This document shows, piece by piece, positions 16,957-25,966 of a DNA stretch of 64,000 nt. Within the stretch, counting starts at the first letter, position 1, and each line of letters opens with the position of its first letter. The notes beneath the pieces are model-generated. The model ran no database searches. It was not told where the DNA came from and saw only the letters and a list, made by a program, of their open reading frames with translations. Position numbers and translations under genes: made by a program. This DNA comes from CAVPUA01 sp963828015 (GTDB taxonomy: Bacteria > Actinomycetota > Actinomycetes > Mycobacteriales > Jatrophihabitantaceae): the NCBI GenBank assembly GCA_963828015.1, contig CAWHCD010000006.1, positions 434,001 to 498,000 of the forward strand. Direction: 5' to 3'.

Positions 16957-17894
16957 CGCGCGCCTGCGGTGGGAGCGTCGGAGTCGAGGGAAGTTCCACC
17001 GTAGAACTCGACGGAATCGCGGGTTATCTCCATGAAGGCCTCTTCGAGTGTGGCTTGCTGGGGCGTGAGTTCGATGAGCGGGATGGCTTCGCGGGCTGCG
17101 ATTAGGCCGATCTCCCTGCTGTCGATTCCGGTCACCTGCAGAGTGTCCGGCGCGACACGTTGTACGGCTTGGTCCGGGCCGCTGAGCAGTTGTGCCAACC
17201 GGTCGGCCTCGCCGGTTCGCACGAGTACCGCGCCGCCCGTCGCCCGGCGAACGATGTCGTCGACGCTGCCTGCGCTGATGAGGCGCCCACGCCCCACGAC
17301 GATGAGTTCGGCGGCGGTGACGGCCATCTCGCTCATGAGGTGCGAGGAGACGAAGACGGTTCGTCCCTCGGACGCCAGCATCTTGAGCAGATTTCGGATC
17401 CAGCGAATCCCCTCCGGGTCCAGCCCGTTCACCGGTTCGTCGAGCAACAACACCCCGGGATCGCCCAGCAGCGCCGCGGCGATACCCAGCCGTTGACCCA
17501 TGCCGAGGGAGAAACTGCCGACTCGCTTGGACGCGACCTCTTCCAAGCCGACCAGGCCGATCATCTCCTCGACTCGACGGCGCGGGATGCCGTTGGTGGC
17601 CGCCATTGCCGCGAGATGGCTTCGCGCCGAACGCCCGGGGTGAACCGATCGAGCCTCGAGAAGCGCGCCGACCTCGCGTAGGGGAGACGGCGAGTCGACG
17701 TAGCGTTTGCCGTTGATCAGGGAGCTGCCGGCGCTTGGCCGGTCCAGTCCCAGCAACAGCCGCATCGTCGTCGATTTGCCGGCGCCGTTGGGGCCCAGGA
17801 AGCCGGTGACCACACCAGGGCGCACAACGAAGCTCAGGTCATCGACCGCCACTCGAGTTCCATACCGTTTGGTCAGGCCACGCGCTTCAATCAT
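16953..17894 (-). CDS. ABC transporter ATP-binding protein
   Basis: The 313-residue ATPase has Walker A GPNGAGKST (about 34-42), signature FSLGMGQRLGIAAALL, Walker B VLLLDEPVNGLDPEG and the H-loop SSHLMSEM. The C-terminal hundred residues form the accessory domain common in DrrA/CcmA-type exporters. A GGAGGATATCA site precedes the ATG at 17894. It energises the permease encoded 3-prime to it. The signature reads LGMGQ where most have LSGGQ, a known variation in this subgroup. Confidence 0.9.
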   Translation of the reverse strand: MIEARGLTKRYGTRVAVDDLSFVVRPGVVTGFLGPNGAGKSTTMRLLLGLDRPSAGSSLINGKRYVDSPSPLREVGALLEARSVHPGRSARSHLAAMAATNGIPRRRVEEMIGLVGLEEVASKRVGSFSLGMGQRLGIAAALLGDPGVLLLDEPVNGLDPEGIRWIRNLLKMLASEGRTVFVSSHLMSEMAVTAAELIVVGRGRLISAGSVDDIVRRATGGAVLVRTGEADRLAQLLSGPDQAVQRVAPDTLQVTGIDSREIGLIAAREAIPLIELTPQQATLEEAFMEITRDSVEFYGGTSLDSDAPTAGAR

Positions 17895-17933
17895 TGATAT
17901 CCTCCGACGTCGAGCAAGTACGACGGCCGCCGG

Positions 17934-18806
17934 TCACAACGACCGACTGACCGGGTTGGCCCCGACGAGCTCCCGCTCGAGCGGCCGGTTTGAACGATCC
18001 TCCGAAGGTCCTGTGGGTTGGCCGGCACGCGGTGTCCGAGCGAGTTGGATGATCGCGGCCCCCATCACGACGAGCCGCGCGAGCAGTGCCGTCCCGGAGC
18101 CGATGCCGCGGTTGATGTGCTCGTCGAAGACCGCTACTCCGATCACGATGCTCATCAGGGGATCGACGGTGCCCGTCGCGGGGAGACTCGCCGACAGTCG
18201 ACCGGCCTGCAAGGCCAGCTGGTTCAGGAATAGTCCGACGGCGCCGACGGCGATGACTGTGTAGAGCTGCCAACTGACCAGGAGGGACTGCGGGGAATGC
18301 GCCCCGATGGTGGTGAGTGCTTTTAGCAGAGCGGCGGTGGCGGCGTACAGCAGGCCGACCGCCCCGGCCAGCACGGCCGGCAACCTATCGGCGCCCGCGT
18401 CAGGGGTGGACGGCGCTCCGGCGGCGGCCAGGACGAGGAACCCACCGAGGGCCGCGGTGAGCACGATCGCCCAACCGATCTGGGCTCGACTCACCATCTG
18501 CTGGCCGAACATCTTTCGTAGGATCAGCGCGAAGAGCAGTCCGCTCACCATTAACGGCTGCACGACCGACAGAGCGCCGAGGTGCAGTGCGGTGATCTGC
18601 AGCAGTAGGGCGAGGACGTCGAGGACGATCGCGCAGATCCACAGGCGGTGGGAGACTGTCGCGCGAAGGAAGGCTCCCACCTTGCTCAGTTCCAGGCTCT
18701 GGGCGTTGGGAGTCGATGAGGCGCTGGCGTGCTTGAGGACCGTCGAGGAAGCGAACATGAACGCGGCCGCGAGACTGATCCCGATCACCAGCCATTGGCT
18801 CGACAT
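17934..18806 (-). CDS. DMT-superfamily (EamA-like) membrane transporter
   Basis: The 290-residue protein has about nine or ten hydrophobic helices in two repeats, as in drug/metabolite transporters (WLVIGISLAAAFMFASSTVL at the start; LMSIVIGVAVFDEHIN near the end of the second repeat). The C-terminal 35 residues are charged and cytoplasmic. Its ATG follows the stop codon of the UPF0104 gene without any gap, so translation is coupled. Substrate unknown. Confidence 0.82.
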   Translation of the reverse strand: MSSQWLVIGISLAAAFMFASSTVLKHASASSTPNAQSLELSKVGAFLRATVSHRLWICAIVLDVLALLLQITALHLGALSVVQPLMVSGLLFALILRKMFGQQMVSRAQIGWAIVLTAALGGFLVLAAAGAPSTPDAGADRLPAVLAGAVGLLYAATAALLKALTTIGAHSPQSLLVSWQLYTVIAVGAVGLFLNQLALQAGRLSASLPATGTVDPLMSIVIGVAVFDEHINRGIGSGTALLARLVVMGAAIIQLARTPRAGQPTGPSEDRSNRPLERELVGANPVSRSL

Positions 18807-19889
18807 CTAGATGGCCCCAAGTCGGCGGAGCCGACGCCCGCCCAGCAGACCCAGCACCGGCGGAATCCAGAACGTGATGATGCGAAAGACGACAACCACC
18901 TCCACGGCGTGGGGGATCGGGCTGCCGGACACGACCAGGACGCTGACGAGGGCGGTCTCGGTGGCCCCGACGCCAGCCGGGGTCGGGATGGCGTTGCAGG
19001 CAGCTGATCCCAGCAGGAATCCAATGACCAATGTCCCGACCGCGACATTGGGCGAGGACCCGGGAACCATCCGCGCGCTGACAGCGAAGGCCAACGCCAA
19101 CACCAGGGTTGTTGCCGCGGAGGCGCCCAGCAGGGTGGCCAGCGCTCGCGGTTGACGCAGCAGCGCGCCGATGGGCAACCAGAACCGTTGCAGGGCGGTG
19201 CGCAGGCGGCCCGAGATCTGACTGCGTAGGAGGATGCCGAGGAAGACGAGCACCGCCCCCACGACGACCCACGTCCACACCGCATGGAATGGGGCCAGCA
19301 TCCCGCTCAGCTTGGACGTCAGCCGCGCCACTTCACTCTGGCCGCCGCCCAGGCCGATCCACCCGCCCAAGAAGATGAGTACGGCGATCGCGGCCAGGTC
19401 AGCGGCGGCGCCGAAGAAATCGAGGGCGATCACCGCGCCGATCGCGCTGGCGGCGGGAAGGCGTCCCCGCCGGGCGAAGTAGCGCGCCGTGATCGCCGAG
19501 CCCCCTAGGCCGGCCGGGGTGATCCGGTTCGCGGTCGAGGCGGCCAGCTGAACCAACATGGTCTCGCCTAGGGGCAGCGGCCGCCCGGACGCCGCTCGGG
19601 TGGCTATTGCGGTGGCGAGATAGTGCATACCGGCCAAGGCGACCACGATGCTCGCGTATTGCCAGCGCAGATGAGCGGTGTCGTATCCGACTGCACGCAA
19701 CAGCCCGAGCAGGTCATAGCCGCTGTCGGCGTCGGCGACCTGGAAACTGAGTGCCGCCGAGGCGAGCATCAGGGCGGCGATACAGGCCAGGAGAATCCGT
19801 CGCGCCCGCCCGGGCTTGAGCATGTACAGGCGGGGTCGGTCTGGTGCCGGCGCTACTTGCACCGGAAGGTCGAGCACGCTGGAGGTCAT
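18807..19889 (-). CDS. UPF0104 / lysylphosphatidylglycerol synthase-type membrane protein
   Basis: The 360-residue protein has about eight membrane helices. Diagnostic features of the LPG_synthase_TM family are the segment TANRITPAGLGGSAITARYF and the near C-terminal TPAGVGATETALVSVL. Members include MprF flippase domains and AglD-like glycosyl-lipid proteins; this one lacks the MprF catalytic domain, so a lipid-handling or flippase role is likely but unproven. It leads a two-gene operon with the DMT transporter. Confidence 0.82.
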   Translation of the reverse strand: MTSSVLDLPVQVAPAPDRPRLYMLKPGRARRILLACIAALMLASAALSFQVADADSGYDLLGLLRAVGYDTAHLRWQYASIVVALAGMHYLATAIATRAASGRPLPLGETMLVQLAASTANRITPAGLGGSAITARYFARRGRLPAASAIGAVIALDFFGAAADLAAIAVLIFLGGWIGLGGGQSEVARLTSKLSGMLAPFHAVWTWVVVGAVLVFLGILLRSQISGRLRTALQRFWLPIGALLRQPRALATLLGASAATTLVLALAFAVSARMVPGSSPNVAVGTLVIGFLLGSAACNAIPTPAGVGATETALVSVLVVSGSPIPHAVEVVVVFRIITFWIPPVLGLLGGRRLRRLGAI

Positions 19890-20683
19890 CTGCGGATCAG
19901 TCGGTGACTTCGCGGTGCGTACTCGCTGTCATAGGCAAAGCATCCGGGATGAACTTCTCCAAAGGCTCTCCGGAGTCTGTGTGCCGGCGCGGAGCCGATC
20001 AGCCGATGGCCAGTTGCTTCATTGCGCCCAGCTCGTCGTTATCGGAAGCTGGCCCGGCGTGGGTCGCCCGCGCGAACCTGCTCGCTCGTGGCCAGCGATC
20101 TCTTGCGCGAACAGGGACACCCCCGAGCTGAGAGAGCGTGCGGCTCCATCGGGGTGCGCGCATGCCCCGCGTCGAGCGACCAGCACTACGCCGGCTCCCG
20201 GCGTGGCCGAGCTCAGCCAGCCCGCGAAGCGACATGCGCAAAGTTGGATACGGAGCGAGCCAGGTGCCGTGATCGCCCCCGAGCCTGCGGGCGGCCGGAA
20301 GTCGCGAGCACGCCGAGGACGGCACGACGCTCAGCTCGGCACCGTTCGCAACCTCGACCACGCCGGGCCGCTCCGCCCGCCGCCGATGGAGATCAACGAC
20401 GTACCCGGTGCGTCCGGCGTTCCGACAGCGGCATAGCGAGCGGGACCCCGACGCGCCGAGCACCGCCAGCTGGGTAGTTATCTGGGTCCAGGAGTCAATG
20501 TTTGGCAGGCCTGCCAAGCGGCGACTGCAGCTCCGAACATTGCAGCCGCCACGGCACCGGGTCCGGTTTGGTAGCTGTGCTCTTGGACGCTGCGCAGCGC
20601 TTCAAGGCCGCGACGCTTGTTCGGGTCTGGCTGCGTGCCTCGTCTCAGTCGAGGATGATGAGCCCGACGTGAGGAGATCGGCG
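19890..20683. other. About 790 bases without a supported gene
   Basis: Frames are open on both strands through most of this stretch, but they are Arg/Ala/Ser-rich shadows without domains. One minus-strand frame (19999-20517, 172 codons) is the longest and still shows no protein-like pattern. The right edge holds the ribosome-binding site of the gene at 20684. Confidence 0.4.
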
Positions 20684-21004
20684 ATGACAGCGACCCTGAG
20701 GATGACGCACAAGGCGATCGGAAGTGAGGTCCGGCGCGGTGCGTATGAGATCTTGGTTGACGGCCGACATGCCGGATCGGTCGAGATGAACGAGACGATT
20801 GAGCTGCCGGTCGAGCCCGGGCGTCGTGCGGTGCAGCTTCGCAGCGGCCGCAACTCCAGCCGAACTCAGACTTTCGAGTTTGTCGAGGGCCAGACCCTGG
20901 CCTTCCGATGCACGGGAAAGGCCTTCCTGCCGATCTTCCTGGCGTCGTTCGTTGTCCCGAGTTTTGCGCTCCGGCTCCGTCGCGAGGTCGCCGACGGTTC
21001 GTGA
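20684..21004 (+). CDS. Hypothetical protein with C-terminal hydrophobic segment
   Basis: The 106-residue product has a beta-rich N-terminal part (GAYEILVDGRHAGSVEMNET, ELPVEPGRRAVQLRSGRNSS, TFEFVEGQTLAFRC) resembling a PEGA-like domain, then one hydrophobic segment FLPIFLASFVVPSFAL. A GAGGAG site precedes the ATG at 20684. It may present a small beta domain at the membrane; I know no function. The duplicated DUF6158 gene follows. Confidence 0.6.
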   Translation: MTATLRMTHKAIGSEVRRGAYEILVDGRHAGSVEMNETIELPVEPGRRAVQLRSGRNSSRTQTFEFVEGQTLAFRCTGKAFLPIFLASFVVPSFALRLRREVADGS

Positions 21005-21097
21005 TGTGGCACCTATACCGGGCATTAGACCTGGGGCGGGGACACGGGTGGGGTCACCCCTGAGGGTGACGGAAGGGTTCCCGGTTAGTGACCGCGC

Positions 21098-21329
21098 CGC
21101 CGTGGGAATGCCTGACGTAGGGACCACGAACGGAGCGGACATGAGCAACGGAGTACCCGCCGAAGACCTATCCGATGACGACCTGCGTCGCGAGCTGCAT
21201 CAGCTGAAGATCAAGCGCGATGACATCGAGTCAGATGGGACGCCGGATCAAAAGGCCAACCACGCGGATCGCTTGGCCCAGTTGGATGGGGAGGTTGTAC
21301 ACAGATTCGGGCCTAGTCCAGGGGCGTAG
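21098..21329 (+). repeat. 232-bp dispersed inverted duplication, copy 2
   Basis: Aligned to the reverse complement of 2562-2793 without gaps, with 17 differences by hand. It includes 43 bases upstream of the DUF6158 gene and the gene itself; similarity ends soon after the stop. Confidence 0.75.
21141..21329 (+). CDS. DUF6158-type small protein, copy 2
   Basis: The 62-residue product differs from the copy at 2562-2750 at about ten residues (for example a Lys for Glu in HQLKIKRDD and GEVVHRFGPSPGA at the end). Both copies keep an intact frame although a third or more of the base changes alter the protein, so both are probably expressed. GGAGCGGAC precedes the ATG. Function unknown. Confidence 0.7.
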   Translation: MSNGVPAEDLSDDDLRRELHQLKIKRDDIESDGTPDQKANHADRLAQLDGEVVHRFGPSPGA

Positions 21330-21579
21330 ATGCCACTGTCACTGCACGTCACGCTTCCGCGCGATCCTGTGCGCCTGTGGGGGCCGCGACGCGGCGTTGG
21401 ACGCGTCGACCGGCGCCCCATGAAGGCCTGGTACGGCTGCGAACTCGGCGTAGCACCGCGTGCGATCGGTCCGTACGGCGTGGTCGCCGCTGATCGATCA
21501 GGTCCGTGACGCCTCGGGTGCCGGTCGTGGCTTAGTACCCGGCGCGGCCAACCGGACCAGCTCAACCGCTGTCTGCTGC

Positions 21580-21849
21580 TCAGTCGACTGCTCGGCCTGC
21601 TTCTTCGTCACATCGTTCAGTGTCGCCGTCATCAGACGCCAACCCTTCCCGCCGAGCTGCCGCCCGGCGTGTCAGGCCGGAACACCGTTCCTCGGACAGT
21701 CCCGCGCAGCGGAGTTCGGCTAGGACTTCGTGTCGAGGAAGTCGTGTCCGTGATCGCGGGCGGCTGTTTCTCCTCGGCCCGTTGCAGACGATGTGCAGTT
21801 CGGTGTGGGCGTGTTCGACGAGGGTGGCGAGTGTCTGCTGCAGGTGCAT
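21580..21849 (-). CDS. Hypothetical small protein, coupled to upstream membrane protein gene
   Basis: The ATG at 21849 lies 2 bases after the stop of the membrane protein gene and has a strong GGAGGAA site inside that stop region, which supports real translation. The first 25 residues (MHLQQTLATLVEHAHTELHI) are protein-like; the rest is Arg- and Glu-rich, perhaps because the gene has been shifted. No family recognised. Confidence 0.4.
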   Translation of the reverse strand: MHLQQTLATLVEHAHTELHIVCNGPRRNSRPRSRTRLPRHEVLAELRCAGLSEERCSGLTRRAAARREGLASDDGDTERCDEEAGRAVD

Positions 21850-21851
21850 GA

Positions 21852-22361
21852 CTATTCCTCCGAGTCAGTGTGGTGTGGGTGGCCGCCGGTGAGTCGGCCA
21901 GGTACGTGGCCGAGCTTGGCTGCCTGTTCGGGGTACAGGCTGTGCAGCAGCCGATGGGTCTCTTGGGCCAAGTTTCGGGCTTCTTGGGCGGTGTCGAGTG
22001 CGGCCTGGCTGAGGCGGTGGGCGCGGCGGTGGTGTTTGAGCAGAGTCAGGCTGGCGCCGGCGGCGATGCCGGCGCCGACGGAGGATGTCACGTTGGTGTA
22101 GTTGCCGAAGATCAGCTGGGTGTTGGTGCTGACTGCGTCCGGGTGTCCGAACAAGGTAGCCAGGCCCGCGAACACGAACAGGTAGAAGAACAGCAGAATG
22201 CCGAACACGATGACGATGCGGCTGCTGAGCAGGTAGGGCAGCCGACCCAGCGCGCTGGACAGGCGCGACTGGGTCGGCTCCCCGTTGAGGTCGACCGGAT
22301 CAGTGTCGTTGGTCTCCTCGGACGCGAGGTCCTCGATGGCGGTGACGTAGGACTCGGACAC
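21852..22361 (-). CDS. Hypothetical two-helix membrane protein
   Basis: The 169-residue protein has an acidic N-terminus, a strong membrane helix (IVIVFGILLFFYLFVFAGLA, about residues 47-66), a second weaker one (VGAGIAAGASLTLL) and a long charged C-terminal helix (AALDTAQEARNLAQETHRLL) that may form a coiled coil. GTG at 22361 with GAGAGGA upstream is the likely start; a much longer frame to 23345 only overlaps the hydrolase gene antiframe. Function unknown. Confidence 0.55.
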   Translation of the reverse strand: MSESYVTAIEDLASEETNDTDPVDLNGEPTQSRLSSALGRLPYLLSSRIVIVFGILLFFYLFVFAGLATLFGHPDAVSTNTQLIFGNYTNVTSSVGAGIAAGASLTLLKHHRRAHRLSQAALDTAQEARNLAQETHRLLHSLYPEQAAKLGHVPGRLTGGHPHHTDSEE

Positions 22362-22405
22362 GGCATTCCTCTCAGGTCGTAGCACTTGCGCAGCCCAGGT
22401 CGAGA

Positions 22406-23464
22406 TCAGTGCAGGGCGGTGGTCAGCCAGTTCGTGACGGCCGGGATGAGCTGGTCGAGCTTGTTCATGGCGCAGTGGGTTCCGCCGGGGATGAGCACGA
22501 CGTCGGTGTTGGGGCGGCCCCGCCAGATTTCGGTGTCGGCGAGCGGGACGTGCACGTCGTTGTCGCCGTTGATGGCCAGGGTTGGGCAGTTGGTGCCCTT
22601 GGCGACGAGGTCGTCCATGGCGATCGATTGCGCGCGGGCGAGGAGCTCGTCGTCGGTCGGGATGCTGGTGAAGCCGAAGGCGTTTCCGACGATGCCTGCC
22701 ATGCCGTACATGAGCTGCTTCAAGTGCTCTGCTCCGAAGGCGTTGGTGGTGACCGGTCCGCCGATGACGACCGCCGCGTCGGCGGCGGAGGTCAGCGCCG
22801 TGTGGGCGGCGAAGTAGCCGCCGAAGCTGACCCCGAGGTGTCCGACCTTGCCGGTGGTCAGGGTGCGGGCGTAAGCGATGAGGCCGTCGACGATCTGGGT
22901 CGAGTCGACGGTCATCGGGATGTGGGTCAGCTCGCCGGTGCCGGGGTGGTCGAAGGCGACGACGCGGACGTGCGCTCCGAGGATGTAGGTCACCCACATC
23001 GAGTGCAGGTCCATCTTCCAGGTGTCGACGCCGCCGCTGACGAGTAATACCGGGGTGTCTTCGGTCGCGCCGGGCTCGGCCAAGATGTGGACGGGCACCT
23101 CGACGACCTCGCCGTTCATCCGGCTGGTCACCGTGCGCCGGTCGAACGTGACCGGGAAGTCCTTCGACGCCAGGGTGTACTGCTCGATCTGGTGCTGCAT
23201 GGCGACGGCCTTGGGCTCGTTGGCCAGGCACGGGTAGCGGGCGTCGCCGTAGGCGAGGGCGGCCAGCCACGGCTGTCCCGCTTTGGCGTAGCGGTCGGCG
23301 ATCTGGCTCCACTCGTAGCACCAGCCGCCGGGCGCGTCGGCCCACATGTCGGTGATCGCCGTGGAGAGGTGCGCGATGTCTTCCTTCGGGATGCCGAGAC
23401 CCTCGAACTGCGGGGTCCGCTCGACGAACGTCGCCTTCGGGTCATCGGGGAATGTGTAGCTCAT
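22406..23464 (-). CDS. Alpha/beta hydrolase (FrsA/esterase-like)
   Basis: The 352-residue protein has an alpha-helical N-terminal part and a C-terminal hydrolase fold. The nucleophile Ser lies in VGHLGVSFGGYFAA, the acid in LAINGDNDVHVPLAD and the His in IPGGTHCAMNKLD. The layout resembles the DUF1100/FrsA family of carboxylesterases. It is divergent from a LysR regulator 102 bases away, which probably responds to the hydrolase substrate or product. Confidence 0.85.
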   Translation of the reverse strand: MSYTFPDDPKATFVERTPQFEGLGIPKEDIAHLSTAITDMWADAPGGWCYEWSQIADRYAKAGQPWLAALAYGDARYPCLANEPKAVAMQHQIEQYTLASKDFPVTFDRRTVTSRMNGEVVEVPVHILAEPGATEDTPVLLVSGGVDTWKMDLHSMWVTYILGAHVRVVAFDHPGTGELTHIPMTVDSTQIVDGLIAYARTLTTGKVGHLGVSFGGYFAAHTALTSAADAAVVIGGPVTTNAFGAEHLKQLMYGMAGIVGNAFGFTSIPTDDELLARAQSIAMDDLVAKGTNCPTLAINGDNDVHVPLADTEIWRGRPNTDVVLIPGGTHCAMNKLDQLIPAVTNWLTTALH

Positions 23465-23566
23465 GTCAGCCTCCTGGGTAGTGGTCCGTTCTGGACTTAC
23501 CTACCGTCGCAATCGGAGGCACCCACCGGAACTGTCGAGGTTCCAGAGCGGCTATGTTCTCAAGAC
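23465..23566. promoter_or_regulatory. Divergent promoter region, hydrolase / LysR regulator
   Basis: LysR proteins normally bind the gap between themselves and a divergent target. This 102-base gap is the expected place. I do not see an unambiguous T-N11-A dyad, so the region is proposed only from gene layout. Confidence 0.35.
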
Positions 23567-24487
23567 ATGGCCCTCGAACTCGCCCAGTGGCGGGCCTTCC
23601 TCTCCGTCGCCGACCGGGGGAGCCTGATCAAGGCCGCCGAGGTATTGCACACCGATCAACCCGCGCTGAGCCGCTCCCTGCGCCGCATGGAGCGACTCGT
23701 CGGCGGCCCACTGTTCGAGCGCAGCAGCAAAGGTGTGACGCTCACCGATCTAGGGAATCGGCTCCTTCAACCTGTTCGCGACCTCGTAGACCACGCGGAC
23801 GCGGTCGAGGCGCAGGCGCACGCCGAGGTCCGCAATACGAGCGGCATCGTCCGAGTCGGCTCAGTCGATGTCTACCCGATCAGCGCCGCCATCGCCGAGG
23901 CCAGCCGCGACTTCACCGTGTCGGGCCGCTCGATCACGACCGAAGTCGTCAGCCTGCCGTGGCTGTCCCATCCCCGCGCGCTAGTTGATCGAACTATCGA
24001 CGTGGGCTTCGACCTGACCGTCGATGAGCGACTCCTCGACCCGACGACGATGCGCAGCCACGCGCTATGGGAAGAAACGCAAGCATTCGCGCTCGTCTCG
24101 GACCGACACCCGCTGGCCGAATCGGACGTGATCGACCCCCGCGACCTCGCCGACCTTCCGTTGCACCTGCCCGACAAGGCTGAAAGCCCGCACATCTACA
24201 ACCTAATTCTGGAACACCTCGCCGAAGCTGGCGTCCCAGCACCCCGCCGGGCGGCCCCGCTGAGCACCATGGCCGCGGTCATCGCCCAGATCGCCGCCGG
24301 CGACGGATGGCTATTCAGCGCCCGCACGCTCGCCCGTCACGTTCCGCCCGGGCTGGCGGCCAAGCCCCTCAACGTAGGCTTCGGCCGCAAAGTTGAGTTC
24401 GAGGTCATCTGGCATATCAACACCGACGCGGCAGTCGTCGTAGCATTTACCGAACGCCTGCGGGCAAGTCTCGACCGCCGTCAATGA
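23567..24487 (+). CDS. LysR-family transcriptional regulator
   Basis: The 306-residue regulator starts with the winged helix-turn-helix (WRAFLSVADRGSLIKAAEVL, QPALSRSLRRMERLVGGPLF, TLTDLGNRLL) and continues with a periplasmic-binding-like effector domain (IVRVGSVDVYPI). The ATG at 23567 follows a shadow frame that extends upstream antisense to the hydrolase. It likely controls the divergent hydrolase gene. Confidence 0.88.
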   Translation: MALELAQWRAFLSVADRGSLIKAAEVLHTDQPALSRSLRRMERLVGGPLFERSSKGVTLTDLGNRLLQPVRDLVDHADAVEAQAHAEVRNTSGIVRVGSVDVYPISAAIAEASRDFTVSGRSITTEVVSLPWLSHPRALVDRTIDVGFDLTVDERLLDPTTMRSHALWEETQAFALVSDRHPLAESDVIDPRDLADLPLHLPDKAESPHIYNLILEHLAEAGVPAPRRAAPLSTMAAVIAQIAAGDGWLFSARTLARHVPPGLAAKPLNVGFGRKVEFEVIWHINTDAAVVVAFTERLRASLDRRQ

Positions 24488-24490
24488 CAC

Positions 24491-24690
24491 TCAGCTGACG
24501 GTTCCGCTGATGCCGATGGAATGCGGGGTTGCGTCGGGGTTGGAGCCGAGGGGGATGGCAGCGACGTACGCTGGCTTGAATCGGAGGCGCTGACCGGAGT
24601 GAGCGTGAGGATGCTGCCGGAGCCGTTCTGGTTGGCGTAGACCATGTCTTGGGTGAGTAAGACTCGCTTGGCGGTGTTGCGATTCGGGTT
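24491..24690 (-). pseudogene. Possible C-terminal gene remnant, two frames
   Basis: One minus-strand frame gives LLTQDMVYANQNGSGSILTL and, after a shift near 24575-24600, another gives SGQRLRFKPAYVAAIPLGSN ending GISGTVS at a stop near 24491. Joined, they read like the end of a beta-rich exported protein. No family is recognised and the upstream part is missing. The evidence is impressionistic. Confidence 0.25.
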
Positions 24691-24726
24691 CCGGCGGGCG
24701 ATGCCTTCTACCGAAGGAGACCCGCA

Positions 24727-24861
24727 ATGACCGCAACGACGAACCTCCCGCTCGACCTGGCTGTGCCGATGCCGGCCGGTGCCATGCCCTACAACCCAGC
24801 CGAACGGGACGACGCAGCTTGGGAGGCGAACGCACCGAAGGTCGGTGAGTGCCCCGAATAG
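24727..24861 (+). CDS. Hypothetical 44-aa protein
   Basis: A good GAAGGAG site lies 9 bases ahead of the ATG. The 44 residues include LPLDLAVPMPAGAMPYNPAE and end in KVGECPE. The length, Pro-rich character and a single Cys near the C-terminus match small actinobacterial hypotheticals, but I cannot name it. The site and start are the main support. Confidence 0.45.
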   Translation: MTATTNLPLDLAVPMPAGAMPYNPAERDDAAWEANAPKVGECPE

Positions 24862-25163
24862 TGCGTCGAGCGCCACGGGCACCATTGGACGCCGACCGCG
24901 AAAAGCGATTACGTGTACGGCCGGACGCATGCCATGACGATCGGTCGCGCCGAACTACCGCGGGTGGACCGTCACTGCGGAGCTCCTCAGGGCCGCTCGC
25001 CATCTCGAGGAGGCACAGCGCCAATCCTGACGACGAAACGCCCCGATCCGCAGCTCAAGCGACCGGGGGAGTTTCCATACCGGCCCCGACGGGGGCGGGC
25101 ACCGTCACCCGAGGTGTATCACGCAGATCCGGCCGACGGCTGTCGCGACGGTACGCCGTATCG
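24862..25163. other. Intergenic, nothing recognised
   Basis: Only shadow frames on both strands, with no repeat or hairpin that stands out. Confidence 0.35.
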
Positions 25164-25322
25164 CTATGAGGTGTCGGACCCGTACGTCGGCTCTGGAGGC
25201 TCACCTGCGAAGAGGAACGAGTCCGGGTCGGGCCAATGAATGGGGTGGCGCACGACCGCCCACGCCACGGCGGCCCCGAACACCGCAGCCGCCACGCCAA
25301 TCGCGACGAACACCTTGCCCAC
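25164..25322 (-). CDS. Small single-helix membrane protein (52 aa)
   Basis: From the GTG at 25322 the product reads VGKVFVAIGVAAAVFGAAVA, a clear membrane helix, then HPIHWPDPDSFLFAGEPPEP and a polar tail to the stop at 25164. The helix followed by a short acidic, Pro-rich outside or cytoplasmic tail is typical of small membrane proteins. The ribosome-binding site is weak. It is below usual size cut-offs for gene calling. Confidence 0.5.
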   Translation of the reverse strand: MGKVFVAIGVAAAVFGAAVAWAVVRHPIHWPDPDSFLFAGEPPEPTYGSDTS

Positions 25323-25513
25323 GAGGCGAGTATGCCCCTGAAATAAACGGCCCCTGTCCCTACAGAGGATTCTCAGAGGCGGGTCCCAGGCTCTCCCATA
25401 CCGAGGCAGCCGCTACCGCTTTTCTGGAGAATGGCTGCGCTCAGTGAACCGTTGACTTCCAGTTACTGTCCGATTACTTTTTGCGACTGTCGGGGACCGA
25501 GCTGGAGGCATCC

Positions 25514-25684
25514 ATGACCGCAGTCAGCACCCTCACGATTCCGTTTCACCGTCCGGTGCCGGTCCGAGACCGGTGGGTATCGTGGCTACATCGCACTCAG
25601 GCTACGGCGCGAACTGCTTTCGCCGTCCCGCGTGAGTACATCGCGGATCACACGGGATACCGCGGGCGACACCGAGCGCGCTGA
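25514..25684 (+). CDS. Hypothetical 56-aa protein
   Basis: A GGAGG site sits 6 bases ahead of the ATG at 25514. The product begins TAVSTLTIPFHRPVPVRDRW and ends GYRGRHRAR; it is basic and Arg-rich. No family recognised. The good start signal is the main reason to list it. Confidence 0.45.
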   Translation: MTAVSTLTIPFHRPVPVRDRWVSWLHRTQATARTAFAVPREYIADHTGYRGRHRAR

Positions 25685-25741
25685 CCCAGCCCGCGCGGCA
25701 GCTACTACATGTTTTGGTAGTTGTGCTCTAGGTTCACCGGA

Positions 25742-25966
25742 ATGAGCAATCTGGCGATCTTCATCTTCGATGAAAGCGATGATGAGGAAGTAGTCCTCCA
25801 TGACACAGCTCCGCCGCCGGCAGGCGGACAGATTGTGCTGGGCGGCATCCTTTACGACGTGATCGGCGACGTGTCCGTCACCTGTTCGGACGGCGCGCCG
25901 GGAGACACAACCTCAACGGCGCGACTTCGCCGGGCTGCCCCGTCAGTCCCAGACAATGCCCTCTAA
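25742..25966 (+). CDS. Hypothetical acidic 74-aa protein
   Basis: The product starts SNLAIFIFDESDDEEVVLHD and contains GGQIVLGGILYDVIGDVSVT, a plausible beta hairpin, with a low-complexity C-terminus. The ATG has only a weak site. The last bases overlap the coding-like repeat on the other strand (25959-26002). Confidence 0.45.
   Translation: MSNLAIFIFDESDDEEVVLHDTAPPPAGGQIVLGGILYDVIGDVSVTCSDGAPGDTTSTARLRRAAPSVPDNAL

Noticed and set aside
22362..23345. Long extension of the two-helix membrane protein frame upstream
   Set aside because: It is the wrong frame of the hydrolase gene on the same strand (Arg/His-rich), and a good start for the membrane protein lies at 22361.
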